NCBI RefSeq assembly: GCF_002575655.3
Contig: NC_053037.3
Span: forward strand, 145,215,207 to 145,279,206
DNA length: 64,000 nt
Source of the DNA: Aegilops tauschii subsp. strangulata
Taxonomy: Eukaryota; Streptophyta; Magnoliopsida; Poales; Poaceae
Direction of reading: 5' to 3'
The position numbers and the translations under genes were made by a program. Positions 43,331 through 57,978 of the stretch are shown here, piece by piece. Below the pieces are notes generated by a model. The model saw nothing but the letters and a program-made list of their open reading frames with translations, ran no database searches and had not been told where the DNA came from. The first letter of the stretch is position 1. Every line of letters begins with the position of its first letter.

Positions 43331-44605
43331 ATTGCAGACCATGGAAGTTTTGCTACTTGTCCCACTATAATGAAATTTTTTGTACGTATTTTTTAATGTG
43401 TGGTAGTTCTAACAAGTATAATAGTCCAATTTTATCATATAATCCATGGCATGTATATTTTCCATCAGATTTTTATATGAATTTCTAGATTTCTATGTAA
43501 TTTTTACTCTAAAGTCTTTTTCTCAGTTTTTTTGTTGGTTTTCTGTTATTTTAGTTTGGTATCTAAATGGGCATGTTCATTTTTTTTAGGTAGAACACAT
43601 CAAACACTAGCTTGGCCTGCCAGCATGAGTGAGAGAAGGTTCAGGTTGGGATGCCTCTTGCTCCGAACAAAATTGTTCGATCAATTCCCCCTGCGTTGGG
43701 GAACAATTCGTTCGGTCTGGGAAGGGCTCCCACCTAACGTTCGGGCCTTAACATCAATAAGCCAAATGCGAACGACAATCAAATCACGAGAGGACAACTT
43801 AAATTTGACGTTCACACATCTCGTAAATTGTAGAAGTTTATTATTGTCTTGTGTTAATTCTAATGTCTACAACAACAATCATGTAGTTGTATACAATTTA
43901 TTCTTGTGCACAAAAATTAGCCCAAATTAGACAGATGCTTGAGAGGTGTGCACAACAAATTTCCAAGGCTCCTTGCTTAGCTTAATCATGTGTCACTTTA
44001 AGTGTCACATGAACCAGTATTTTAGGGAAACATAACTTGATTTGACAGTTTTTAGAGACGAAGAACGAGTAGTTGAAGAACAGAACTAGTATGTAGTTAA
44101 CTCTACAAGATAAACCCATGGCCCACACCGCAGTGACACGGCCAGGATAAAACCATGGTCCGTCTGTGTCGCTCAACAACCTCTGCAGTTTGCCCTCATT
44201 GCTCCGCTCCCCCACAAAAGTTAGCAGCCAAAGCGCCCCTTTTCCCACTCATCTTCTTCCCCTCGCCCCTATCTATCGCCCCTCCCCTGGCCCCTCCCCT
44301 CTCCCATGTCGCTACCAATCACTAGCGTCTCCCGAGCCCACCAGGACCCGACCCAGATCTTGCCGTTGGCAGCTCAACTCCCGTGTAGGTGAGCCGGCTA
44401 CTCCCCTCCCACCCCCACCACCAGAGAGGACACGGCGCCTCTTCTTCAAAAGGCCTCCCTTTTCTTTTCTCGGCGTTCCTGGGGGGTTTTGGTCCGCCGA
44501 GGAGGGGTTTGGTGCGCCCGGCAGCGGAGAGTCTTGGCGAGAAGTGCCTAGTTTCCGCTAGGCTGGTTGGTGGGGGGGCGGGTGCCCGGTGCCGCGGCTT
44601 CAGCC
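43331..44605 (+). promoter_or_regulatory. Upstream region and probable 5' UTR of the ABIL gene
   Basis: The left half is AT-rich with no feature. From about 44160 the sequence becomes C/G-rich with CCCCTCCCC-type tracts, as expected for a grass 5' leader. The transcription start cannot be set; no clear TATA box is seen. The antisense ORF 44322-44621 is a shadow. Confidence 0.4.
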
Positions 44606-47178
<2,573 letters not shown>

Positions 47179-48306
47179 TCGCTGAAATGTCTTGGATCTT
47201 GTTCCTTGTTGACCAAATCTCGTTCCTTCATACGAGTACATATGATGTTCGAGATCTCAGACCAAATCGCATTCCTTCATACATATAGCTTGTGTGTCAT
47301 TCCCATGTGTTTATAGATGCAATGCAGACAGAAACACCACCAGTGGTGCTCATGGCGTTGCGCAAGCACATGACACATGAGCAAACCAAATACAGTGCTC
47401 AGATGAGCAACTTCAGTACAATGCCATCACATACATCCATTTCCCGTTTCTCTGGCCTAGATCTTAATACCAAATACATGGTGGTCCTTCTGGTGTCATT
47501 TTCCTCTGTTTGTACTGTTGGCGATCTTGTCGAGCAGAACTGTTTGGGCTGGTTTTGTGGCCTATGTCAGTGGTAGCATCAGTGGGCCTGGATGATGACA
47601 AATGACGGGGTCCCTAAACTAATAGATCCACTGCAATCTGTTGTAAAATACTAAGAGAACTGGAGTTGTATCCATACAGTAATCCAACAAGGACACTTGC
47701 TAGGTCGCTCTTCCTCTGCGCATCCCAGTGACCCTGCCCAGCTCCAACAGAGTAGTGAACACTTCTCCGAGCCCACTAAGCCCCTTCTTTTTTCTTCATT
47801 TCCTTCCGTGCAATCATGTCATTAGGCTCTACACGATATGATGTCTTGTTTTAGGGAACCATGTTGGTTTGCGTGTCAGCCAACTTTCCATTAATCGTGT
47901 TCAGCCAACCTTTGCCCATTGTGGGTTCTCCTTTCGAGGGCATTTTACCCTCGTCCATTTCACCTTCCATTTTCATCTTGAGTAGGCTCTCTTTGATTTG
48001 CAGGATTCTCAAAACGGAGGAATAGAAAAAATACAGGCTGCCCACACGAATCCTATAGGGTTTTAAGAGTGTTTGATGCTACAGGAAAATAAAGAAATGG
48101 TAAAAAAAATGTTGGAGTTGATGCTAGATTTCCTATGAAATGTATGAACAAATTCCTATAGAATTCAATCCTATGAATCAAATGACCAACATAGACTTTT
48201 TTTTCTCCAAGGATTCTAACCCTCCAAAAGTTCTATGAAATGTCTTTGAATCAAAACTTGGAATGCTTAGAAGATATTTAATCCGAATCCATCTAACAGA
48301 CTACAG
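47179..48306 (+). other. 3' flank of ABIL and unassigned sequence
   Basis: It probably starts with the 3' UTR of the ABIL gene; no clear poly(A) signal was fixed. The ORF 47292-47576 has no domain. Around 48000-48260 there are phrases (TTTCCTATGAAAT, TCCTATAGAATT, CTATGAAATG) like those in small grass DNA transposons, but no inverted ends or target duplication could be set. Confidence 0.35.
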
Positions 48307-48389
48307 TCCAAGATGGGGCGAGATTGCTTTGATCATCTTACTTTCCAAGATGGGGCGGGATTGCTCTGATCATCTTCCTTTCCAAGATG
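48307..48389 (+). repeat. 37-bp tandem repeat, 2.2 copies
   Basis: Units begin TCCAAGATGGGGCG at 48307 and 48344, with a partial third at 48381. The two full units differ at about three positions. Confidence 0.85.
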
Positions 48390-48570
48390 CAAGCCCTGTG
48401 TTCTCTGAATTGAGGACATTGAGCCACAGCTGGGACCTGTGGGCTCCTGCTAGCAAAAAGGTGGTACTCACTTGGGCCATGTGTTCCATGGTGACCACTC
48501 TCCTCTCAGTTTACAACCAGGTCCACAGGCCTTGCTGAGCCCATCAGGCATGCTGGTTCTTTGTCTAACC

Positions 48571-48587
48571 TATATATATATATATAT
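48571..48587 (+). repeat. (TA)n microsatellite
   Basis: About eight and a half TA units. Confidence 0.9.
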
Positions 48588-48933
48588 GGGCGGAAATCTG
48601 CACCTCTTTATGTTGGGCCTAGCCTATGTAATGCTAGTCTATCACAAATTCGCAGTGATGCAGTTTCTTCACAAAAAAGGAACTCTGTTAGCATACCCTT
48701 TTTCTCAAGAAAAAAAAACCTTCTATGTGATGTCATCTTTCTGAACCGCTATAGAGAAAGAACAGTGGGGCAGTATATTAACTTCTTGTTACCATATTCT
48801 CAAAAAAAAAAAACTTGTTAACATCCACACACGTATAGTATCAGTCTATCACGCACGCAGACCATATTACGTAACAAAACGAATTCATACCTCCAACAGT
48901 CGCCGCAATTTTATCTCCCGCGCCTGCAAAGTA

Positions 48934-49056
48934 CTCCCTCTGTCCGAAAATACTTGTCATCAAAATGGATAAAAGGAGATGTATCTATACGTATTTTAGT
49001 TTAAGATACATCCCTTTTTATTCATTTTGATGACAAGTATTTTCGGACGGAGGGAG
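48934..49056. mobile_element. Stowaway (Tc1/Mariner) MITE
   Basis: 123 bp with near-perfect inverted ends (CTCCCTCTGTCCGAAAATAC and its complement) and the TA target duplication at 48932-48933 and 49057-49058. The whole element can fold into one long hairpin. It has no coding capacity. MITEs of this group are common near Triticeae genes. Confidence 0.95.
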
Positions 49057-49058
49057 TA

Positions 49059-49832
49059 ACAGTCTATTTTCATTTGCAGCTTGATTGCAAACAAATAAAC
49101 TAGACAAACACGCTAGATATCTGTATCCAGTCCACTGAAGCGATATTATCATGCATGATCCTGATCGAGTACGGAATAGACCGCATCGATATGAGCGTAT
49201 AAACTACGCTGAAACTTCTGAAGGAGAAATATCGACCTGTATTAAGACAATCAGAGAAAGCAACAGCAATACTTTTCTTTCTTCTAAACAAAAAACCAAT
49301 GTTTTTTCTTGGCAAAACTAGTGGTTGAGGCCAATCATCGGCTGCCTCCCCCGGTTTCTTTCTTCCTAATATTTGTGGAGCATATGGATTGACCAGTATC
49401 TTTGGGATTTATACATATCTTTTGGAATCATCCGGTTATCAATTTAGTAGTGTGACAACAAAAATCTTAAGATAAATATGCATTCTGTCATATTCATCCA
49501 TTTTTATAATTCATATTTGACTCCCTCAGCAACTGAAAACCAAAAAGATCAGGGGGAGACAACCTGGCCAAAGTACAACTAGTTAAATATAACCAACTAA
49601 CAAAATCAATGAAATTCACGTCATGTTCATAGGACTATTCAAGGTTATATATTTATGCATTCCTATGTTCCCACACGGCACATCTGCATAGTATAATGAA
49701 AGAGAGGTAAAAGAAACCATTGACTTCTGTGTTATCAAGTTTAACTCTGGTTGAGAACGATCATTTGTGCTGAAGTAGCCAAAGTATACAAGGGGTGAGC
49801 CTGTTTCTTGTTCTTTACTTCATGAAAACAAT
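49059..49832. other. Unassigned intergenic sequence
   Basis: AT-rich, with no convincing ORF, repeat or transposon end. Confidence 0.35.
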
Positions 49833-49851
49833 GTTGTTGTTGTTGTTGTTG

Positions 49852-49883
<32 letters not shown>
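49833..49883 (+). repeat. Compound (GTT)8(ATT)9 microsatellite
   Basis: Eight GTT units (49833-49856) followed directly by nine ATT units (49857-49883). Confidence 0.95.
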
Positions 49884-50756
49884 TGAGTGAAGTTCAATTT
49901 TTAGCCCCTAGTTTCAAGTTTGTGACAGCTTTTATCCAATTTAGCGGAAATTCTCAAATTTTACTCAATTTAGCGAAACTTGTGAGACAGATGGAGATAT
50001 CTGTAAAAGATGGGTGTGTATATGGTCACGTATTCATAGTATTAGCGAATTTCGACATCAATTTCAGGCCTTTTCCTCTCCAAACAAATTTGCAAATCAT
50101 GAAGTAGATCAAAAGGACTCCGCTATGGCTTTTGACATTCCTTTTTGGGATAAAAAGGAAATGTATTAGGACTTTGCTCATTTTCAACCATTGGATCAAA
50201 TACTCACCATCTAGATGAGATGATACATAACACAACGAACATCACTTTGATACAGTAACACAGGACAATGATTATTGTGACCAACATCGGAATTGTGACT
50301 GGACGGATCTCGTCCTTTTATCCTTGATCCGATGGCCGTGAATGGCTAAGTCGCCCCAGACTTGGCCATGGCAAATGAGAATATCTGTGCCGCTCCACCA
50401 CACCTCTATGTGAAGATGGTATTCCTTCGTGTCGGATTCCTTTTCTACGGAGGATCTTCATTTCAGAGCAAAGAGCTGGTCATTTTTAATCGCTTTTCCT
50501 CATTTGAGGGCCTGTTCGCAAACCTCCGGCTACCATAAATATTTAAACCAACGCTTTGATTTCATGATCCACACTCTGTCAAGCCTTTCTCAGTGCTCCA
50601 CCTTGTATATGTGCTAAGGTTGTGAAGTAGGTAAAAAATCTGATGTGGCAAGTTAATTAAGAGGAGAGAGAAGTTTGATGACCCTAGAAAGAAACGATGC
50701 TAGGCACGTGTACCTAGACGAAAACATAATTACAATCTACAATTAATTAAATACAG
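49884..50756. other. Unassigned intergenic sequence
   Basis: Short ORFs only, without domains. Nothing recognisable. Confidence 0.35.
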
Positions 50757-51093
50757 GAAGCTTAGCAACAAGAAACTAAGAGCATCTCCAATAGATGCGC
50801 TACGGCGCGGCGCGCAAATTTTTCTTTTACAGCACCGAAATAGCCCTTTTGCGCGTCGGACCACAAAGTTGTTTCATCGAGCGCTGAAAATTTGTAGCGC
50901 GGCAAAATAGAGCGCGCGCCCAGCACAAACAACATTTTGCATTCAATGTGAAACAAAGAAGATCAAACACACACAAAATAAATCGACAAAAAATAGTTCA
51001 ATTATTATTACAACTCAAACAAATAATTAAAGTTCAATACAACAAATAGTTCATGACCAATACAACAAATAACAGTACAACAAACATACAACA

Positions 51094-51941
51094 TCATGTG
51101 TTTTGTCGCTCATTCCATGCCCACCACTCCTTGACTAGATCCTTCTGAAGTTCATCATGCGTTTCGTCACATCAAATGGCACGATAGGAGACAACAAAGC
51201 GGGCCACCCTCTCAACCCTCCTCCGCACTTGCACGGGACGTCCCAACAACTCATACTAAGAATAGTCCAAATCTTACCCACGCTCATTCTCGATAATCAT
51301 GTTATGCATAATCACACAAGCGTTCATGATGTACCAAAGGATATTCTGATCCCAAAATCTAGCCGGTCCTCTCACAATAGCAAATTGGGCTTGTAAAGTT
51401 CCAAAAGCTCTCTCCACATCTTTCCTAGCCGCCGTCTGAGCATTGTGGAAATCAACATTTTTCTTACCTTTTGGTTTTTTCAGCGGCTTCACAAATGTTT
51501 GCCACCTTGGGTAGATGCCATCCACAAGATAGTAGCCATAGTTGTATGTATGGCCATTTGCTATAAACTGCACCGATGGCAGTTCACCATTTGCAATCCT
51601 ATTCATGAGTGGTGACCGTTGAACAACATTGATGTCGTTCAAAGATCCTGGCATTCCAAAGAAAGCATGCCAAATCCAACTCTTCTGATCGGCCACCGCT
51701 TCAAGGATTATAGTGGAACGTTTTTTCTGGCTGTGGAATTGTCCATGCCATGCCTTAGGACAGTTCTTCCAACTCCAATGCATATGATCTATTGAGACAA
51801 GCATACCTAGGAACCCGCGAGCTTTATTCATCTCCAAAAGCCTTGCGGCGTCTTTAGCATTGGGAGCTCTCAGATATTCGGACCAAACAGTTGCACGATT
51901 CCAACCGCGAAGCGCTTGACACACATGATGGCTTGGCTCTC
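51094..51941 (-). pseudogene. Harbinger transposase, C-terminal part
   Basis: From the insertion site of I, the minus frame reads RATVWSEYLRAPNAKDAARL and then the catalytic domain. The DDE residues are visible: D in SIDHMHWSWKNCP, D in GSLNDINVVQRSP, E in RKDVERAFGTLQ. DGIYPRWQTFVKP is also typical. After ENERG there are in-frame stops at 51274-51276 (TAA), 51256-51258 (TAG) and 51172-51174 (TGA). The sense nevertheless runs on (YELLGRPVQVRRRVERVARF, LVKEWWAWNERQNT) to a natural TGA at 51094-51096. The enzyme would cut and join the transposon ends. It is inactivated by these stops and by I. Confidence 0.88.
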
Positions 51942-53466
51942 TGATAACCCACAAGTATAGGGTATCAATTGTAGCCTCTTTCGATAAGCAAGAGTATCGA
52001 ACCCAACGAGGAGCCAAAGGTAGAACAAATATTCCCTCAAGTTCTATCGACCACCGATACAACTCTATGCACACTTGACGTTCGCTTTACGGGAAACAAG
52101 TATGAAACTAGAAGTACTTTGTACGTGTTTTTGGATAGGTTTGCAAGAAGATAAAGAGCGCGTAAATAAAAAGTAGGGGCTGTTTAGATAAAGACACAAC
52201 TAAGTTAGTTTTAGTAGAGAGCTTTTTGTCACGAGAAAGTTATTTGTCCTTAGGCAATCGATAACTGGACCGGTAATCACTATTGCAATTTTATTTGAGG
52301 GAGAGGCATAAGCTAACATACTTTCTCTACTTGGATCATATGCACTTATGATTGGAACTCTAGCAAGCATCTGCAACCACTAAAGATCATTAAGGTAAAA
52401 CCCAACCATAGCATTAAAGCATCAAGTCCTCTTTATCTCATACGCAAACAACCTACTTACTCGGGTCTGTGCTTCTGTCACTCACGCCACCCACCATAAG
52501 CAAATCATGAACATATTACAAACCCTACAGTGGGGATCCCTCATGCTTGCGCGACACGGAGAGCACCATAGGACAGCACCAATAATAAAACATGCAACTC
52601 AAACCAATCTTGATCATCAAATAACCCATAGGACAAAACGGATCTACTCAAACATCATAGGATAGCCATACATCATTAGGAAATAATATATAGCGTTGAG
52701 CACCATGTTTAAGTAGAGATTACAGCGGGTAAGAGAGAGGTTACACCGCGGTATAGAGGGGGGAAGAGTTGGTGATGATGGCGGTGAAGTTGTTGGTGAA
52801 GATTGCGGTGATGATGATGGCCACGGCGGCGTTCCGGCACCACCGGAAGAGAAGGGGAGAGGGTCCCCTTCGTCTTCTTCTTCCTTGACCTCCTCCCTAG
52901 ATGGGAGAAGGGTTTCCCCTCTGGTCCTTGGCCTCCATGCCGTGGGAGGGGCGAGAGCCCCTCCGAGATTGGATCTGTCTCTCTGTCTCTCTCTGTTTCT
53001 GCGTTCCCGTCTGCTGCCCTTTCACCGTTTCGTATATATACGGAGATCCGTAACTCCGATTGGACTGAAACCTTCGCCGTGATTTTTTACCAAAAATTAG
53101 CTTTCTTGCGGCCGAAGAAGGGCATCAACCGCCTTACGGGTGGCCCACGAGGGTCAGGGGCGCGCCCAGGGGAGGCAGGCGTGCCCCCTGCCTCGTGGCC
53201 ACCTCGGGCACCGTTTCGCGTTGATCTTTCTCCCAGATTTTCCAAATATTCCAAAAATAATCTCCGTCCGTTTTTATCCCATTTGGATTCCGTTTGATAT
53301 GGGGTTTCTGCGAAACATAAAACATGCAACAAACAGGAACTGGCACTGGGCACTGGATCAATATGTTAGTCCCAAAAAGAATATAAAAAGTTGCCAAAAG
53401 TATATGAAAGTTGTAGAATATTGGCATGGAACAATCAAAAATTATAGATACGACGGAGACGTATCA
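51942..53466 (-). repeat. 3' LTR of I
   Basis: The plus strand starts TGATAACCCACAAGTATAG and ends GACGGAGACGTATCA, so the element-sense start is TGATACGTCTCCGTCG. It differs from the other LTR by scattered changes and an extra ~19 bp near 53167-53186, next to a short direct repeat. Confidence 0.92.
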
Positions 53467-53487
53467 GCATCCCCAAGCTTAATTCCT
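53467..53487 (-). other. Polypurine tract region of I
   Basis: The minus strand reads GGAATTAAGCTTGGGGATGC, identical to that of A and next to the LTR start. Confidence 0.7.
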
Positions 53488-55272
53488 GCTCGTCCTCGAG
53501 TAGGTAAATGATAAAAAAGATATTTTTTGATGTGGAATGCTACCTAGCATAATCTTGATCATGTATCTAATCATGGCATGAATATTAAGATACGAGTGAT
53601 TCAAAGCAATAGTCTATCCTTTGACATAAAAACAATAATACTTCAAGCCTACTAATATAGCAATCATGTCTTTTCAAAATAACATGGCCAAAGAAAGTTA
53701 TCCCTACAAAATCATATAGTCTGGCTATGCTCCATCTTCACCACACAAAATATTCAAATCATGCACAACCCCGATGACAAGCCAAGCAATTGTTTCATAC
53801 TTTTGACGTTCTCAAACCTTTTCAACTTTCACGCAATACATGAGCCCGAGCCATGGACATAGCACTATAGGTGGAATAGAATATGATGGTGGGGGTTATG
53901 TGGAGAAGACAAAAAAAGGAGAAAGTCTCACATCAACTAGGCGTATCAACGGGCTATGGAGATGCCCATTAATAGATATCAATGTGAGTGAGTAGGGATT
54001 GCCATGCAACGGATGCACTAAGAGCTATAAGTGTATGAATGCTCAAACTGAAAACTAAGTGGGTGTGCATCCAACTTGCTTGCTCATGAAGACCTCGGGC
54101 ATTTGAGGAAGCCCATCATCGGAATATACAAGCCAAGTTCTATAATGAAAATTCCCACTAGTATATGAAAGTGATAACTCAAGAGACTCTCTATATGAAG
54201 AACATGGTGCTACTTTGAAGCACAAGTGTGGTAAAAGGATAGTAACATTGCCCCTTCTCTCTTTTTCTCTCTTTTTTATTTTCCTTTTTTTGGTGGGCTT
54301 CTTTGGCCTCTTTTTTTGGGGCTTCTTTGGCCTCTTTTATTTTTTATAAAGTCCGGAGTCTCATCCCAACTTGTGGGGGAATCATAGTCTCCATCATCCT
54401 TTCCTCACTGGGGCAATGCTCTAATAATGATGATCATCACACTTTTATTTACTTACAACTCAATATTACAACTCGATATCTAGAACAAAGATATGACTCT
54501 ATATGAATGCCTCCGGCGGTGTACCGGGATGTGCAATGATCTAGCGTAGCAATGATATCAAAAAACGGACAAGCCATGAAAATATCATGCTAGCTATCTT
54601 ACGATCATGCAAAGCAATATGACAATAAATGCTCAAGTCATGTGTATGATGATGATGGAAGTTGCATGGCAATATATCTCGGAATGGCTATGGAAATACC
54701 ATGATAGGTAGGTATGGTGGCTGTTTTGAGGAAGATATAAGGAGGTTTATATGTGACTGAGCGTATCATATCACGGGTTTTGAATGCACCGGCGAAGTTT
54801 GCACCAAAGGGCAATGCACTGTACCGAAGAGGCTAGCAATGATGGAAGGGTGAGAGTTCGTATAATCCATGGACTCAACATTAGTCATAAAGAACTCACA
54901 TACTTATTGCAAAAATCTATTAGTCATCGAAACAAAGTACTACGCGCATGCTCCTAGGGGGATAGATTGGTAGGAAAAGACCATCGCTCGTCCCCGACCA
55001 CCACCCATAAGGAAGACAATCAATAAATAAATCATGCTCCGACTTCGTTACATAACGGTTCACCATACGTGCATGCTACGGGAATCACAAACTTCAACAC
55101 AAGTATTTCTACAATCCACAACTACCCACTAGCATGACTCTAATATCATCATCTTTATATCGCAAAACTATTGCAAGGAATCAAACATATCATATTCAGT
55201 GATCTACAAGTTTTATGTAGGATTTTATGACTAACCATGTGAATGACCAGTTCCTGTCATCTCTCTAAATAG

Positions 55273-55470
55273 ATATAAGTGAAGCAAGAGAGTTTAATTC
55301 TTTCTACAAAATATATGCCCACGCTCTAACAAATATAAGTGAAGCAAAAGAGCATTCTACAAATGGCGGTTTTCTATGTAAAGAGAAACAGGCAATCCAA
55401 ACTTCAAATGATATAAGTGAAGCACATGAAGCATTCTATAAAGCCATACTCAAAAGATATAAGTGAAGTG
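55273..55470 (-). repeat. Four copies of the 14-bp motif in I
   Basis: ATATAAGTGAAGCA at 55273-55286, 55333-55346 and 55411-55424, and a variant ending GTG at 55457-55470. The spacing is about 45-78 bp. Confidence 0.85.
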
Positions 55471-55625
55471 CAAAGAGCATTCTATAAATCAACCAAGGAC
55501 CATCTCATACCAGCATGGTGCATAAAAGAAAAAGTGAAAACTAAATGCAAAAGACGCTCCAAGATTTGCACATATCACATGAATGAAACGAATCCGAAAA
55601 CATACCGATATTTGTTGAAGAAAGA

Positions 55626-55708
55626 GGGGATGCCTTCCGGGGCATCCCCAAGCTTAGACGCTTGAGTCTCCTTAAATATTTACTTGGCGTGCCTTGGGCA
55701 TCCCCAAG
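55626..55708 (-). other. Paired RNA hairpins in I
   Basis: The first (55626-55649) pairs GGGGATGCC with GGCATCCCC perfectly over 9 bp. The second (55683-55708) pairs CTTGG and TGCC with CCAAG and GGCA around one mismatch. Same order and spacing as in A and B. Confidence 0.68.
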
Positions 55709-56454
55709 CTTGAGCTCTTGCCTCTCTTTCTTCTTCTCACATCGAGACCTTCTCGATCATCGAATACTTCATCCACACAAAACTTCAACAGAAAACTCGG
55801 TAAGATCCGTTAGTATAATAAAGCAAATCACTACTCTAAGTACTGTTGCAAACCAATTCATATTTTGTTTTTGCATTGTGTATACTGTAATATAACTTTT
55901 TCATGGCTTAATCCACTGATATAAATTGATTGTTTCATCAAAACAAGCAAACTATGCATCAAAAACAGAATCTGTCTAAAACAGAACAGTCTGTAATAAT
56001 ATGAACATTCACCATACTTCTGATACTTGAAAAATTCTGCCAAAATTAGGAAAAATAAAAAATTTGTATAGAAAGACATTGCAAAAATAATCAGAACCAT
56101 TTGACGTTCCAGTAAAAAATTAAAATTCGCGCACTACAGACAAAGTTTCTGTCCTGCACTGCACAAACCAACAAGCATTGTAAACATCCTAAAGGCAAAC
56201 CTTGGCACATTATTTTTATAATACAATGGAATTATAAAAGGGGATAATTATTTTTATTGGAAAGTTTCTGTAATCAAGATTCACAAAGTTTCCGTGAGCA
56301 TGAACAAAGTTTAAGGAGCTCTCCCACTTCAACAATGCTTGTCTTTCTCATTTTCACTTTCCTTTTTGAAAAAGTTTTGGGTTCCCCTCTTTATTTTTAT
56401 TGTTTTTAAACTATATGAAAGCACACAACAGAAATAAATGAATCTCTAAAACTT

Positions 56455-56506
56455 CCGGGTTGTCTCCCTGGCAGCGCTTTCTTTAAAGCCATTAAGCTAG
56501 GCATAT
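56455..56506 (-). other. Diverged post-ORF block of I
   Basis: In element sense: ATGCCTAGCTTAATGGC, a TTAAAGAAAGCGCTG stretch, then GGGAGACAACCCGG. It aligns with the blocks of A and B and lies about 110 bp after the last ORF. Confidence 0.55.
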
Positions 56507-56616
56507 AGTGCTCAAGTAATGGATCCACCCGGATCCCAAGGTATATCAAAGCCAATTTTGATTAGCAATGATTTGTAATTTAGTAGTGAGCACAAAGTAA
56601 CATATATCATGTAAAA

Positions 56617-57258
56617 TCAAAGTCTAACTCTCTTCCTATGCATCGGCATGTCATAAAAGAACAATTCATGCACACCTAGTAAAGGCCAATGCATAGTATA
56701 AATAGTTTCTTGCAATTTTGTCATGTGGGAAACATAGAGAGGTGGAGATATAGTTCCTCTCTCATAATAATTGCAAGTAGGAGCAGCAAGCACATGCATA
56801 TTATATCTATCAAAATCATCATGTGCAACGGTAAAAGGCAACCCATCAATATAAGCCTTAATAAGGGTAAACTTCTCCGATATAGTGTAGTTGGGAGAAT
56901 TCAAAAAGATAATAGGACTATCATGCGTGGGTGCAATAGCAACAATTTCATGTTTAACATAAGGAACTATAGCAAATTCATCTCCATAAGCACAATTCAT
57001 ATTGGCATCCTGGCCACAAGCATAGCAAGCATCATCAAAAAGGGATATTTCAAGAGAATCAACGGGATCATAGTAGTCATCATAGCAATCATCCTTCGGT
57101 AAGCACGAAGGGAAATTAAACAATGTATGAGTTGAAGCGTTAATCTCATTAGAAGGTGGGCACGAGTAGCTAATCCGCTCTTCCTCCTTTTGTTCTTCGC
57201 TCTCCTCATCATCTTTTTCATCCAATGAGCTCACAGTTTCAGTAATTTCTTCTTCCAT
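56617..57258 (-). CDS. Unknown ORF 3 of Gypsy element I
   Basis: 213 residues beginning MEEEITETVSSLDEKDDEES. The N-terminus is very acidic. The middle has Cys- and Asp-rich phrases (CYDDYYDPVDSLEISLF, ACYACGQDANMNC), and the C-terminal half reads NSPNYTISEKFTLIKAYIDG and ends in a basic tail. No known domain recognised. It follows ORF 2 in the same frame with only one stop (TAG, 57262-57264) between, so the two may have been one protein. It takes the position of gag or of a gag C-terminus. Confidence 0.55.
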   Translation of the reverse strand: MEEEITETVSSLDEKDDEESEEQKEEERISYSCPPSNEINASTHTLFNFPSCLPKDDCYDDYYDPVDSLEISLFDDACYACGQDANMNCAYGDEFAIVPYVKHEIVAIAPTHDSPIIFLNSPNYTISEKFTLIKAYIDGLPFTVAHDDFDRYNMHVLAAPTCNYYERGTISPPLYVSHMTKLQETIYTMHWPLLGVHELFFYDMPMHRKRVRL

Positions 57259-57261
57259 AGA

Positions 57262-57474
57262 CTACTGCAAAATATTAGTCTCTTCTTGGACAGCGGAGAC
57301 TTTCTCAATAAGTGCATTAATATTGGAATTGTATCCATAATTCTCATAGCAATATTTGAGGATAGCTAAATTTTCAGGTCTATAAACAACATCATCAAAA
57401 TCTTCAAACTCTTTAAACATAGATTCAATTTCATAAGCACCCATAAAAGCAACAAATTCTTCTATTTGTTCCAC
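57262..57474 (-). CDS. Unknown ORF 2 of Gypsy element I
   Basis: 70 residues, acidic, with IEEFVAFMGAYEIESMFKEF and NINALIEKVSAVQEET; probably helical. Its frame continues into ORF 3 after a single stop. Upstream it is separated from ORF 1 by a frame change. Confidence 0.45.
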   Translation of the reverse strand: MEQIEEFVAFMGAYEIESMFKEFEDFDDVVYRPENLAILKYCYENYGYNSNINALIEKVSAVQEETNILQ

Positions 57475-57509
57475 ATCATAGTAATCATATATACCATTAG
57501 CATAAGAAG

Positions 57510-57854
57510 CTAAGGTTTTATTATCTTAAATTTGCATGAAAAGGGAAGGTGTGGAGCCTTCATCCTACAGCAACAAGTATAATCATAACTCAAGCATACT
57601 TGCTGAGCATACCACTTCAATATATAAATTTGATCCCGTAATAGTTTCCCATTTTGTGTCAAGCGATGATCCCTAAAATATTCACGTTGATCCAACGTTA
57701 CTCCCATTACCAAATTGAATGAGGTTTTCTCAGGATTATCAAAGTGGTACATAATATTTTTCACATATTGAGCATCGAGGGTTTTAGGAGGTTCCCCATC
57801 TCCATGAGCAGCAAGTACACCTAATTTTTTTGGTATTTCGTGTTCCATATCCAT
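57510..57854 (-). CDS. Unknown ORF 1 of Gypsy element I
   Basis: 114 residues starting MDMEHEIPKKLGVLAAHGDG, about 95 bp inside the primer binding site. It contains DNPEKTSFNLVMGVTLDQRE and GKLLRDQIYILKWYAQQ. No family recognised and no zinc finger. The position right after the leader suggests a structural or RNA-binding role, but this is inference. Confidence 0.5.
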   Translation of the reverse strand: MDMEHEIPKKLGVLAAHGDGEPPKTLDAQYVKNIMYHFDNPEKTSFNLVMGVTLDQREYFRDHRLTQNGKLLRDQIYILKWYAQQVCLSYDYTCCCRMKAPHLPFSCKFKIIKP

Positions 57855-57950
57855 AACTAAAGATAAAGAACAACTAAGAACAGCAAATAAAAATTACTTA
57901 GTGATAAATCAAACAAGCACACACGAGAATATTCACCCCACGCTATTGCT

Positions 57951-57967
57951 CCCCGACAACGGCGCCA
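57951..57967 (-). other. Primer binding site of I
   Basis: The minus strand reads TGGCGCCGTTGTCGGGG, 11 bp inside the 5' LTR, one or two changes from the common Triticeae Gypsy site. Confidence 0.8.
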
Positions 57968-57978
57968 GAAAAAGGTCT

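Noticed and set aside
43532..43930. A 132-residue ORF upstream of ABIL
   Set aside because: No domain, poor start context and no exon-like neighbours; left as intergenic.
47292..47576. A 94-residue ORF downstream of ABIL
   Set aside because: No recognisable motif; probably 3' UTR or flank.
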